A program made the translations under genes and the position numbers. The notes under the pieces are model-generated. The model was not told the DNA's origin, searched no databases, and saw nothing but the letters and a program-made list of their open reading frames with translations. A DNA stretch of 6,857 nucleotides from positions 1-6,857 of the forward strand of contig JACKNM010000032.1 in NCBI GenBank assembly GCA_024234875.1, given 5' to 3'. Positions within the stretch are counted from its first letter, which is position 1, and every line of letters begins with the position of its first letter. Below, piece after piece: positions 1 through 5,567 of the stretch. This DNA comes from Ectothiorhodospiraceae bacterium. Its GTDB lineage: Bacteria > Pseudomonadota > Gammaproteobacteria > HK1.

Positions 1-2
1 TG

Positions 3-251
3 ATCTGGGGCATGTCCGGGGTGGTCGGGGGCGCGCTGGGCGTCGACTCGGTACCGGATGCGCCGACGCTCACCGGCAACCTGGTCGCCGGCGCCGGGAC
101 GTTACTCGCTGCCGGCCTGAGTCCCGTCTATCCGATGACCCTGGCGAGCCATGCCCGCAGATCCTGGCAGCTGATCGCGGTGCGGGTGGCCGGCTCGTGG
201 CTCGCCGCTTGCGGGGTTCTCGGTGCGGCGTTTCTCCTCACGAGGGCGTGA
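3..251 (+). CDS. HupE/UreJ-like membrane protein, C-terminal part (partial at left edge)
   Basis: The frame is open from the first complete codon and ends at TGA 249-251; the ATG at 12 is only an internal Met. It reads I-W-G-M-S-G-V-V-G-G-A-L-G-V-D-S, then a second hydrophobic stretch and a C-terminal helix containing the V-R-V-A-G-S-W-L-A-A motif. This end (A-L-G-hydrophobic-D-S, then R-x-W-Q, then R-V-x-G-S-W-hydrophobic-A-A) is what I know from the second type of HupE/UreJ-like protein, predicted to move nickel or cobalt across the inner membrane. It lacks the N-terminal histidine motif segment. The missing part has the same family character as the gene cut off at the right edge (6494-6857), and joining the two ends preserves frame. 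The family call rests on remembered motifs only. Confidence 0.7.
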   Translation: MWGMSGVVGGALGVDSVPDAPTLTGNLVAGAGTLLAAGLSPVYPMTLASHARRSWQLIAVRVAGSWLAACGVLGAAFLLTRA

Positions 252-632
252 CGCGGCCGGGTTCGTGCCGCTTGCTTCGAGCTCCCGCGCACGTGGGAGA
301 AGAACCGCACCGCCTTGGAGATCTCGGGTCATTCGGCCCGGCAACGGCTCGGCTCGCGGCGACGGCTCGCACGCGTCGCCGCACGCGCTCGCGACGCTAA
401 GCGCCGCGGCATCAGCGGTCGCCTGCTCCATTCGGTCGATGGACGCCGCAGGCTCCACACGCCCGGCGAACCGCCCCTTCAGAGCGCGTACGTCCTTGCG
501 GACTGGCACGAGCTCGTAGCCGTTTTCCGTCGCCACGAACTCCACCTTGTCGCCGGCTCGGAGGCCAAGCGCGCGCCGGACATCGGGCGGGAGGGTGATC
601 TGGCCCTCTGAGGTGACAGTGGACGCTTGCAT
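102..632 (-). CDS. AbrB/MazE-type antitoxin without toxin, with abnormal C-terminal extension
   Basis: Residues 1 to about 70 are a classic swapped-hairpin AbrB/SpoVT DNA-binding domain: T-V-T-S-E-G-Q-I-T-L-P-P-D-V-R-R-A-L-G-L followed by G-D-K-V-E-F. A linker with F-A-G-R-V-E and an acidic M-E-Q-A-T-A-D-A-A helix follows. In the family this is the antitoxin of VapBC- or MazEF-like pairs, binding its own promoter and its toxin. The start at 632 is supported by a strong Shine-Dalgarno (AGGAGGT) seven bases upstream. Family members usually end near 75-85 residues with the toxin gene directly after. Here the frame runs 176 residues, and beyond about residue 75 (below position ~408) the sequence is Arg/Pro-rich, unlike the family, and overlaps the 3' end of the HupE-like gene on the other strand. 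No PIN or MazF gene follows. The most likely history is that the toxin and the native stop were lost. The tail may be read-through into unrelated DNA. Confidence 0.72.
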   Translation of the reverse strand: MQASTVTSEGQITLPPDVRRALGLRAGDKVEFVATENGYELVPVRKDVRALKGRFAGRVEPAASIDRMEQATADAAALSVASACGDACEPSPRAEPLPGRMTRDLQGGAVLLPRARELEASGTNPAASRPREEKRRTENPASGEPRAGHPHRDQLPGSAGMARQGHRIDGTQAGSE

Positions 633-731
633 GCAGACACCTCCTCAACCTCCGATCGATGACCCAGCCGTGATCGAGCCGCGATGCGGCGGTGGTAGCA
701 TCGGCCCGGCCACAGCAGCCATTTCAGGCGG
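633..731. promoter_or_regulatory. Divergent promoter/operator between two antitoxin genes
   Basis: This 99-base gap separates the AbrB antitoxin (leftward) from the Phd antitoxin (rightward), so both promoters must lie here. It holds two inverted repeats: CGATC at 653-657 with GATCG at 672-676, and CGATGC at 682-687 with GCATCG at 698-703. Antitoxins of both families typically repress their own operons by binding such palindromes. TAGCAT at 696-701 could be a -10 element for the rightward gene, but I see no convincing -35. Ribosome binding sites are visible on both sides: AGGAGGT on the minus strand before 632, and AGGCGG on the plus strand before 732. Confidence 0.4.
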
Positions 732-982
732 ATGAAGACTGTAACCGCCATCGAAGCCGAGAACCGGTTCGGGCAGCTCCTCGAGGCCGCGCGACGCGAG
801 CCGGTGACCGTCACCACGCAAGGGTGTCCGGCCGCGTGATGCTGTCCATCGAGGACTGCGACCGCATGCGCGGTGCCGCGCGCGCGAGCCTCCTAGAGTC
901 CGTGCTCAGGATGCAGCAGGAGGCGGCCGCGAGGGGCCTCACCGAGAAGTCGCTCGACGAGCTGTTGGCGGATGAGAGCTGA
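732..982 (+). pseudogene. Phd/YefM-type antitoxin, broken by a one-base frameshift
   Basis: From ATG 732, preceded by AGGCGG, the frame reads M-K-T-V-T-A-I-E-A-E-N-R-F-G-Q-L-L-E-A-A and then V-T-V-T-T-Q-G, the N-terminal DNA-binding part of a Phd antitoxin. It hits TGA at 837-839. Shifting one base at about 836 restores the rest of the family pattern: V-M-L-S-I-E-D-C-D-R-M-R-G, then R-G-L-T-E-K-S-L-D-E-L-L-A-D-E-S, the helical toxin-binding tail, ending at TGA 980-982. Together the two parts give about 83 residues, the usual family length, so a single missing base is enough to explain the break. GTG 836 or ATG 839 could in theory start the C-terminal half alone. A sequencing error cannot be excluded. 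The PIN toxin start (972) overlaps the 3' end, as in functional pairs. Confidence 0.75.
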
Positions 983-1079
983 TCGCCTCGTCCTAGACAC
1001 CAATGTGCTCATCAGCGCGGCCCTGATTCCGACCGGCAAGCCTCTTGGGGTCGGACCAACCTATCTCCCTGATCTGTGA
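972..1079 (+). pseudogene. PIN-domain toxin, N-terminal stub (partner of the Phd antitoxin)
   Basis: The ATG at 972 lies inside the last codons of the antitoxin, giving an 11-base overlap typical of coupled TA genes. The product M-R-A-D-R-L-V-L-D-T-N-V-L-I-S-A carries the first beta strand and first catalytic Asp (L-D-T-N) of PIN ribonucleases, and continues with P-T-G-K-P as in the 'putative toxin, PIN family' group. The match stops after about 24 residues and a TGA follows at 1077-1079. Intact toxins of this group have around 130-140 residues and three more acidic residues, all absent here. The stub cannot be an active nuclease. The deletion breakpoint is near 1045-1050. Confidence 0.72.
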
Positions 1080-1133
1080 TGGTTTGGTGCAGGCGGCGAG
1101 TCGTGGTGAGGCGCGTCTGGCTCGCGCCACCCG

Positions 1134-1513
1134 TCACCGAATCTGTCGAATGTCGAGTCCCAACCCGGCCCGGCTCCACTCGCGGTCCGCGGTGAGCACC
1201 GGAGCCGCCCGCTCCATCGCCAGCGCGAGACACGCGCGATCGCCGAGGGAGAGCCCGAGCTGGCGGGTCTCGGCCCACAGCCGCCCCGCGGTCTCTGCCT
1301 GGGCGGTCGTGAACGGCTCGAAACCGAGTCCTGCGGCCGCGAGATCCTCACGCAGCCCCGCCAATCGCACCTCGCGACTGGCTGCCTTCTGAATCACCTC
1401 GGCCCAGTTGAGCGCACTGATCAGAGCCTGGTCGAGCGCGGCCGCCACCTGCTCGGCGCCCGGCTCCTGGTGCAGAGGGCGAGGAGGGTGGATGCGTCGA
1501 GAACGGTCGTCAG
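1134..1513 (-). pseudogene. vapC: VapC-type PIN-domain toxin, frameshifted and lacking a start codon
   Basis: On the minus strand the sequence from 1513 reads L-T-T-V-L-D-A-S-T-L-L-A-L, the PIN N-terminus with the first catalytic Asp. One base is missing at about 1476, and the next frame continues E-P-G-A-E-Q-V-A-A-A-L-D-Q through to TGA 1134-1136. All four acidic positions expected of a PIN ribonuclease can be placed: D in V-L-D-A-S, E in N-W-A-E-V, D in L-G-D-R-A and D in T-A-D-R-E-W. The second VapC fragment (4845-4923) has an extra C at the corresponding place, which directly supports a one-base deletion here. No normal start precedes the Leu: the coding sequence is joined to the truncated antitoxin start at 1587. 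The open downstream part (1134-1448) lacks the first catalytic Asp. I regard it as inactive unless the missing base is a sequencing error. Confidence 0.75.
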
Positions 1514-1587
1514 CGCTGATGGGCCGGGATGACGACGCGACCCTGTGGGCCGAGCTGGATTTCGGTGGTCAGGTCAGCCCTGGACAT
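1510..1587 (-). pseudogene. AbrB-type antitoxin, N-terminal stub fused by deletion to vapC
   Basis: From ATG 1587 the minus strand encodes M-S-R-A-D-L-T-T-E-I-Q-L-G-P-Q-G-R-V-V-I-P-A-H-Q-R and stops at TGA 1510-1512. L-G-P-Q-G-R-V-V-I-P-A is the hallmark start of SpoVT/AbrB antitoxins that pair with VapC. The remainder (R-A-L-G-L, G-D and the toxin-binding tail) is gone, and the text continues directly into the VapC N-terminus. An internal deletion of roughly 50 codons joining antitoxin and toxin fits best. No clear Shine-Dalgarno is visible before 1587. Without the tail it could not neutralise a toxin. Confidence 0.68.
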
Positions 1588-1898
1588 GGGTGCACTCGCG
1601 CGTCACGGAAGGCGGGATAGCGGCACATGCGCGGTCCAGGTGTCTGGCCGGGTGTGGCTTGTCTCATTTCTTCAATCGCTTACGCGATAGAGAATGGCGG
1701 TGCAGCCCCGCACCGCGGGAAGGTCTGCAGTCTCGCAGACCTCCCTCAACGTCCTCTGCCCGGGAAACTGGCGGGTGATGGAGAAGGGTGCCGGCGAGGC
1801 GGTCGCCGGGGAGATCTCCGGCGCCTGACGCCGACCACGGCGCTTCGGTCCCGCCGGTGCCGCAGCCGTCACCCCGATCTTCCTGCCGGCGCCGAACG
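1588..1898. other. Intergenic stretch without a recognised gene
   Basis: This is about 310 bases between the AbrB/VapC remnant and the 3' end of the Tim44-like gene. Open frames here on either strand are extensions or shadows with no family pattern. Two hairpins are visible: AGGTCTGC/GCAGACCT at 1721-1742 with a six-base loop, and ATCGC/GCGAT at 1675-1688. On the minus strand they lie downstream of the Tim44-like stop and could slow or end transcription, but neither is followed by a T run. Confidence 0.4.
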
Positions 1899-2840
1899 TC
1901 ACGCCTGCATCTGCTCGATGCCCTCGAGCAGCCACCGCGGTGACCGCGCGCGCGATTCGCGCGTGAAGTGCCACATCTCGCGCACCTGCGTGGGGCGTTC
2001 CTCCTGGGCCTCGCGCAGGATTGCGTCGAACAGCACGACGGCTTCCTGGACGCCGGCGAGCTCGCGCACGTCGATCAGCTCGGCATCGACCTTGAGCACC
2101 TGCACGAAGTTGTCGGCACCGGCCTCACGGGTCATGTCCTGCAGCTCGCCGAACATCTCGTCGGTGGTCAAACCGCGGATCTCTGCGAGATCGCCGTCAT
2201 TCCAGCTCTGCTGTAGCAGCTCGAAAGCGCGTACCGCGCCGCCCAGGAAGGCCTTCTCGTCGAAATCCGCCGGGCGCGCACCGGGCTGCGTCGCCGGCAG
2301 GCCGTCGCCGGTGCCGTTCGCGCCGCCACTGCCGGGGGTGATCCACGATTGCAGCGGCTCGCGGCGCGCGCCGTCCGCGGCGCCGCGCGTCATCAGGTCA
2401 TCGCCCGCCGGGTTGCCTGCGGCAAGGCCGGCGCCCTCGACCGCCGGGCGGCCCGGCTGTCCGCCTTGCCGCCGTGCGGCGAATATCCGGTACAGCAGGT
2501 AGGCCAGCCCGCCGAACACCAGCAGGTCCATGAAGTTGAGGTTCTCGAACGCGCCGCCGAACAGCAGCGCGCCGAGAAGGCCGCCCAGAGCGAGACCGCC
2601 GAGCATGCCCATCAGGCCGCCACGCTGCGACATCTGCTGGCGCGCCTGCTGGTTCTTGTTGAACGCCTGCTGTTGAGCGGGCGACTGCGGCTTGCTCGCC
2701 GAGCCACTGGACAGCGAGCCGGACTGCTTTCCCATGCTGCGGGCGCCGCCGAAGCGCTTGGCCTCGGCCGCGTCGATGACCGCCAGGTTCAGGCCGAAGC
2801 TGAGCAGGGTGATGACGAACAACCGAAGCGTGATGCGCAT
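1899..2840 (-). CDS. Tim44-like domain membrane protein
   Basis: This 313-residue protein appears complete. Residues 1-27 form a signal peptide or signal anchor ending A-E-A. Next comes K-R-F-G-G-A-R-S-M-G-K-Q, the Gly/Ser/basic motif found just after the signal in bacterial Tim44-like proteins, then a Gln/Ser-rich linker (39-73). A Gly-rich hydrophobic region at 74-97 and a second membrane segment at about 104-121 end in Arg-Arg. After a Gly/Pro-rich linker, residues from about 200 to the C-terminus form the alpha/beta Tim44-like domain (A-F-E-L-L-Q-Q-S-W-N-D-G-D through W-L-L-E-G-I-E-Q). Mitochondrial Tim44 tethers the import motor; the bacterial proteins are inner-membrane proteins of uncertain role, so I assign none. 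The start at 2840 follows GAGGG at a good distance. It appears to be transcribed alone. In this neighbourhood of broken genes it is one of the intact ones. Confidence 0.85.
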   Translation of the reverse strand: MRITLRLFVITLLSFGLNLAVIDAAEAKRFGGARSMGKQSGSLSSGSASKPQSPAQQQAFNKNQQARQQMSQRGGLMGMLGGLALGGLLGALLFGGAFENLNFMDLLVFGGLAYLLYRIFAARRQGGQPGRPAVEGAGLAAGNPAGDDLMTRGAADGARREPLQSWITPGSGGANGTGDGLPATQPGARPADFDEKAFLGGAVRAFELLQQSWNDGDLAEIRGLTTDEMFGELQDMTREAGADNFVQVLKVDAELIDVRELAGVQEAVVLFDAILREAQEERPTQVREMWHFTRESRARSPRWLLEGIEQMQA

Positions 2841-3247
2841 GTCGAAGTCCCTCGTTGAGATGGCGGCAGTCTACCTCCCGCGCGGCACCGACGAGGCGCG
2901 GCCGCGCCTCTCGCGGCGCGTCGCGAGGCTGACTGTGGTGCGGTCGGCATCACCGTCCGGCATTGCGTCGCTGTTCAGGCCCTCGCGGCCGTCCGCCCGC
3001 TTCGCGTTCGGCGTACGACCGGGTCGGCGGCGTGATCGCCCACTCGCCGCTGGCGCGCGGCATCTGCAGCCGCTGCTCAGCGACCTCGGGGGACGTGCCA
3101 TCGGCGCCGGCCGCGCGCGACTGTGCCGCCTTTCAACCGCCGGCCACCGCGAGATCGCCCTCATCGCCTCGTCGTCCGCCGGGTTGCCCGCGGGCACGGT
3201 GGCCCGAGCGCCCAGGGAGCGGGGCTTCTCGCGGGGTTGGCTTCCGG
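2841..3247. other. Intergenic stretch of about 400 bases with a long palindrome
   Basis: I find no gene here. Open frames on both strands are Arg/Pro/Ala-rich artefacts of GC content. The Tim44-like promoter must lie near 2841-2900, but no convincing -35/-10 pair is visible. The clearest structure is the 18-base perfect palindrome GAGGCGCGGCCGCGCCTC at 2893-2910, followed directly by CTCGCG at 2910-2915 facing CGCGAG at 2922-2927. These could be an operator for the Tim44-like gene or part of a terminator for the TerB-like gene, which ends upstream on the same strand at 3248. Confidence 0.35.
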
Positions 3248-3670
3248 TCAGGCGGGTGGCAGCGCCCGGTGTCGCGCTCGCGCACCGCGCTCGATGGCGG
3301 CGGCGACCAGGAGATCGATCCCCAGGCCGTTGCGTAGCATCTGGAGCCAGCGCATCTCCGCCAGCGGCACCTTGCCATCGGCGGCGGCGACGTCGCAGGC
3401 CAGGGCGTAGGCCGTCTCGTGCAGATCCGTCGTCAGCGACTGTTGCACGATGCCGATGAGCGCATCCAGCCCGTCCTCGGCGTCGAGCAACTCGTGGACG
3501 ATGCCGGACACCCCTCGCAGCCGCTCTGGCTCGTAGTCCCGGAACGCGGGCAGCGACTGCACGATGCGGGTAATGGAATGCAGCTCCGCGTCCGACAGCC
3601 GCTCGTCGGCTGCCGAGGTCGCGAGCATGACGGCGACGAGGGCATCCCCGGAGGTCATGGTAGCGTTCAT
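3248..3670 (-). CDS. TerB-like (tellurite resistance TerB family) protein
   Basis: This encodes 140 residues, predicted all-helical, with no signal peptide or membrane segment, so it is probably cytoplasmic. Two matching acidic elements mark the TerB fold: S-A-A-D-E-R-L-S-D-A-E-L at about 19-30 and A-A-A-D-G-K-V-P-L-A-E-M at about 95-106. Each has Asp after Ala-Ala, a hydrophobic residue three positions later and Glu at the end, an internal pseudo-repeat that in TerB is linked to metal binding. The C-terminus ends in a basic stretch (R-G-A-R-A-R-H-R). I chose ATG 3670 (M-N-A-T-M-T) because GAGGGG stands six bases before it; an in-frame start at 3697 adds nine residues without family character. 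No other ter genes are present, so tellurite resistance should not be assumed. Stand-alone TerB-like proteins are widespread with unknown function. Confidence 0.75.
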   Translation of the reverse strand: MNATMTSGDALVAVMLATSAADERLSDAELHSITRIVQSLPAFRDYEPERLRGVSGIVHELLDAEDGLDALIGIVQQSLTTDLHETAYALACDVAAADGKVPLAEMRWLQMLRNGLGIDLLVAAAIERGARARHRALPPA

Positions 3671-3737
3671 CGTGGCCCCTCGCGGATCGGTTCGCACCTA
3701 CTCGTCGACAGGCTCTACCCGCGGTCGCCTCGCCGAC

Positions 3738-3757
3738 GGCGCACCGCCCGGTGCGCC
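3738..3757. repeat. Inverted repeat upstream of the TerB-like gene
   Basis: GGCGCACCG and CGGTGCGCC flank a central CC, a perfect nine-base inverted repeat in the divergent gap between the TerB-like gene (leftward) and the VOC gene (rightward). It lies about 70 bases upstream of the TerB-like start. It could be an operator or a hairpin in the leader. I have no evidence for the binding protein. Confidence 0.45.
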
Positions 3758-3884
3758 CCGCGCAGCAGGAACCGGATCCCGGCGCTGCGCGGGGGCGTAT
3801 TCTCCGGCAATTCGGTCATCGCGTCCAAATGCCCGTGAACGGTCCGGCGGAACGAGGGGCGCACGGCGGCCGAGCTGACTTCAC

Positions 3885-3893
3885 TGCTACGAT
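3885..3893 (+). promoter_or_regulatory. Possible extended -10 promoter for the VOC gene
   Basis: TGCTACGAT has the TGn extension and a TACGAT hexamer that keeps the three most conserved -10 positions. It lies about 33 bases before the GTG start at 3926. No good -35 is seen, which an extended -10 promoter can tolerate. This is a motif match only. Confidence 0.3.
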
Positions 3894-3925
3894 CTCGCGG
3901 TCATCATGGCGACGGGGAGAGCGAC

Positions 3926-4822
3926 GTGACGCAGTGCCGTCGAGGCATCGACCACGTGGTGTTGAGCGTCCGGGACATGGGTGCGGCCCGCGACCTCTTC
4001 GAGCGCGCCGGCTTCACGCTGACCCCGCGAGCCGATCTCCCCTCCGGCACGAGCAACCAGCTGGCGCTTCTGAACGGCAACTTCATCGACCTCCTGGGCA
4101 CGTCGTCGCCCGAGCGGATTCCGCCGCACCGTCCTGGCCGGTACTCCACTTCGGCGCAGCACCAGGACCTCCTGTCCCGACGGGAGGGGCTGTCGTTCGT
4201 AGTGCTGACCAGCGACGACGCGCGTCTCGATCACGAGACGTTCCTGGCTGCCGGCTTGCCGGCATCCGAGCCGGTCGACATCTCGCGCCCGGCAGGGCAG
4301 CCCGACGGAACGGTCGCGACGATGTCGCTCTCGATCGTGGTCGTCGGGGATCCGAAGCTCGCGGATGCGCAGCACTTCGTCTACCAGATTCGCACCCCAC
4401 AGTACTTCTGGCACCAGGCCTACCAGGAGCATGCCAACGGGGCTCTGGAGATCACCGAGGTCGTCCTGGCTGCCGACGAGCCGCAGACGCTGGCGGCCTT
4501 CTACCGCGTGATGTTCTCGCCGGGTGCCGTGCACCGCCGGGACACGCGGCTGGAAGTCGAGACCGCGAAGGGGCGCATCGTGGTCCTGCCTCCCGCGGAG
4601 CTGGCGCGGCGCTACGAAGGCATCGAGGTCGCCGTGCACGCGCCCCGGCCCTACATCGCCGGCTTTCAGGTCGCGAGCCGCGATCTGGACAGGGTGGAAT
4701 CGTGCCTCCGGGCCGGCGCCATCGCGCACGTGCGCCGCGACGACGTCATCCGACTGCCTCCCGCCGAGGCGTTCGGTGCCGTCATCGAGTTCGTGACCGG
4801 CACGGCAGTGTATCGGCCTTAG
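3926..4822 (+). CDS. VOC-superfamily (Glyoxalase_3-like) protein
   Basis: This 298-residue cytoplasmic protein is intact. It opens with G-I-D-H-V-V-L-S-V-R-D-M-G-A-A-R-D-L-F-E-R-A-G-F at residues 7-30, the standard start of a vicinal-oxygen-chelate domain with the first metal-ligand His at 10, followed by N-F-I-D-L-L-G. A second VOC-like half starts near residue 173 (L-E-I-T-E-V-V-L-A-A-D-E-P, then A-A-F-Y), where Thr-Glu replaces the usual Asp/Asn-His. His150 in Q-H-F-V-Y-Q is another candidate ligand. VOC enzymes include lyases, dioxygenases and resistance proteins, and the substrate cannot be told from sequence. The start is GTG 3926, with GGGGAG eight bases upstream; ATG 3906 is out of frame. 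It is a single gene facing the TerB-like gene divergently. Its stop overlaps the stop of a VapC remnant on the other strand. Confidence 0.83.
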   Translation: MTQCRRGIDHVVLSVRDMGAARDLFERAGFTLTPRADLPSGTSNQLALLNGNFIDLLGTSSPERIPPHRPGRYSTSAQHQDLLSRREGLSFVVLTSDDARLDHETFLAAGLPASEPVDISRPAGQPDGTVATMSLSIVVVGDPKLADAQHFVYQIRTPQYFWHQAYQEHANGALEITEVVLAADEPQTLAAFYRVMFSPGAVHRRDTRLEVETAKGRIVVLPPAELARRYEGIEVAVHAPRPYIAGFQVASRDLDRVESCLRAGAIAHVRRDDVIRLPPAEAFGAVIEFVTGTAVYRP

Positions 4823-4929
4823 TGGCTCGACGAACGGCGGCCGCGCGCGGCCGCCACCTGCCCGGCACCCGGCGCGTCGTGCAGCAGGGCGAGGCGGGCG
4901 GATGCGTCGAGCACGGTCGTCAACCGCAC
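4819..4929 (-). pseudogene. VapC-type toxin, second N-terminal stub
   Basis: From GTG 4929 the minus strand reads V-R-L-T-T-V-L-D-A-S-A-R-L-A-L-L-H-D-A-P-G-A-G-Q-V-A-A-A, clearly the first strand and helix of a PIN toxin with the first catalytic Asp. It closely resembles the damaged copy at 1436-1513, with about one difference per seven bases. Family similarity ends at the palindrome (4836-4855). The remaining codons, R-S-S-S-H and a stop at 4819-4821, are the antisense of the VOC gene's 3' end. About 28 codons of some 130 remain, so it cannot act. No antitoxin is visible upstream on the minus strand; the recombinase remnant lies there instead. Confidence 0.72.
4836..4855. terminator. 20-base perfect palindrome after the VOC gene (possible terminator)
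   Basis: GGCGGCCGCGCGCGGCCGCC is perfectly self-complementary and begins 13 bases after the VOC stop codon. As RNA it could fold into an eight-pair GC hairpin with a CGCG loop. No U tract follows, so it is not a textbook intrinsic terminator. It also marks the breakpoint of the VapC stub, so it may instead be a deletion-prone site. Confidence 0.4.
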
Positions 4930-4984
4930 ACTCTCGGGTTCCACGGAAGTCGAACTGGTGATGCCGGTGGCCGGCAAGCGTCCG

Positions 4985-5509
4985 AGACACGGGCACGCCA
5001 GCTCACCTGATCCGAAGACCTCCGCGACACCGGTCAGGGTTCTCCGACCGGTCCTCGGCACCGTCCGGTGCAGCGCCGAGCCAGAGGTGACGACCCGGGA
5101 GGCCGCGCGCGAACCCCGGTCAACCGCGTGGTCGAGGCCCTGAAGCCTGGTACCAGGGTCATTCAACTCCGAACGGGCGGTCCTCGACGTGGCCGACTTG
5201 GACGAGTCCCCCGAGGGGCTGCGGCTCACCCACTGGCGCTCGAGAACCGATAAGGAGGGCGCCGGGGCTAAGGTGACGGCGGTGCGCCCGCCTGCCCGAA
5301 CGCGGCGGCGCGCGCCTGGATGGCGGCGGCGGGCGTCGAAGTCGGCCTGGTGCCTCGTCCCGTCGCGAAGGGTGGCCGAGTCTCGACCCGATCAGCGCAT
5401 GGTGAAGCCGCCGGCCGACGTCCGTTGGGGAGGGAAACCGAAGAACAGCCGGGGGCGCGTCGTCACGACAGCCCCGTTCCTTCTAGCTGGCGCCATGTTT
5501 GCACCCTGA
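4985..5509 (+). pseudogene. Phage-type tyrosine recombinase (integrase), decayed
   Basis: Pieces of a site-specific tyrosine recombinase appear in the expected order. Around 5009-5100 there is S-P-D-P-K-T-S-A-T-P-V-R-V-L and L-G-T-V, then V-T-T-R-E-A near 5088, like the link between the N-terminal arm and the catalytic domain. An in-frame TGA lies at 5141-5143. The same frame resumes with S-F-N-S-E-R-A-V-L-D-V-A-D-L-D-E-S-P-E-G-L-R-L and R-S-R-T-D-K-E-G-A-G-A-K-V (about 5159-5275), the familiar catalytic-core stretch. A frameshift near 5275 leads to A-C-P-N-A-A-A-R-A-W-M-A-A-A-G-V and P-V-A-K-G-G-R-V-S-T (5284-5394). The first frame then gives N-S-R-G-R-V-V-T-T-A near 5444-5473, resembling H-S-L-R-x-G-x-V-T-T-A with the catalytic His and Arg lost. 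No Tyr box is seen. It lies some 60 bases from the tRNA attachment site, the usual place for an integrase. Confidence 0.72.
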
Positions 5510-5567
5510 CTGGCATCCCAGCGCTCGGGGTTCGGTTGCGCGGGATTCCGTAAGTGCTTGTCTCGAA

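Noticed and set aside
1721..1742. Eight-pair hairpin as an intrinsic terminator of the Tim44-like gene
   Set aside because: No T tract follows on either strand and it lies about 160 bases past the stop; listed only as a structure in the spacer.
1627..2502. Plus-strand open frame of 291 codons
   Set aside because: Antisense to the Tim44-like gene, rich in Arg/Ser/Pro, with no family pattern. Tim44 domains, signal and ribosome site are clear on the minus strand.
2871..3197. Minus-strand open frame of 108 codons between the Tim44-like and TerB-like genes
   Set aside because: Arg/Ala/Pro-rich with no domain, hydrophobic core or ribosome site; typical of GC-rich noncoding DNA.
3248..3670. Tellurite-resistance operon
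   Set aside because: Only one TerB-like gene is present and no other ter genes; the name reflects the fold, not a shown function.
3887..4996. Minus-strand open frame of 369 codons
   Set aside because: Antisense shadow of the VOC gene with no family motifs.
3751..5010. Plus-strand open frame of 419 codons
   Set aside because: Overlaps the VOC gene in another frame and is an Arg/Gly/Ala-rich shadow. The VOC frame has recognisable motifs and a ribosome site.
5146..5157. 12-base palindrome CCTGGTACCAGG as an operator
   Set aside because: It lies inside the decayed recombinase coding region, and a palindrome this short is weak evidence by itself.
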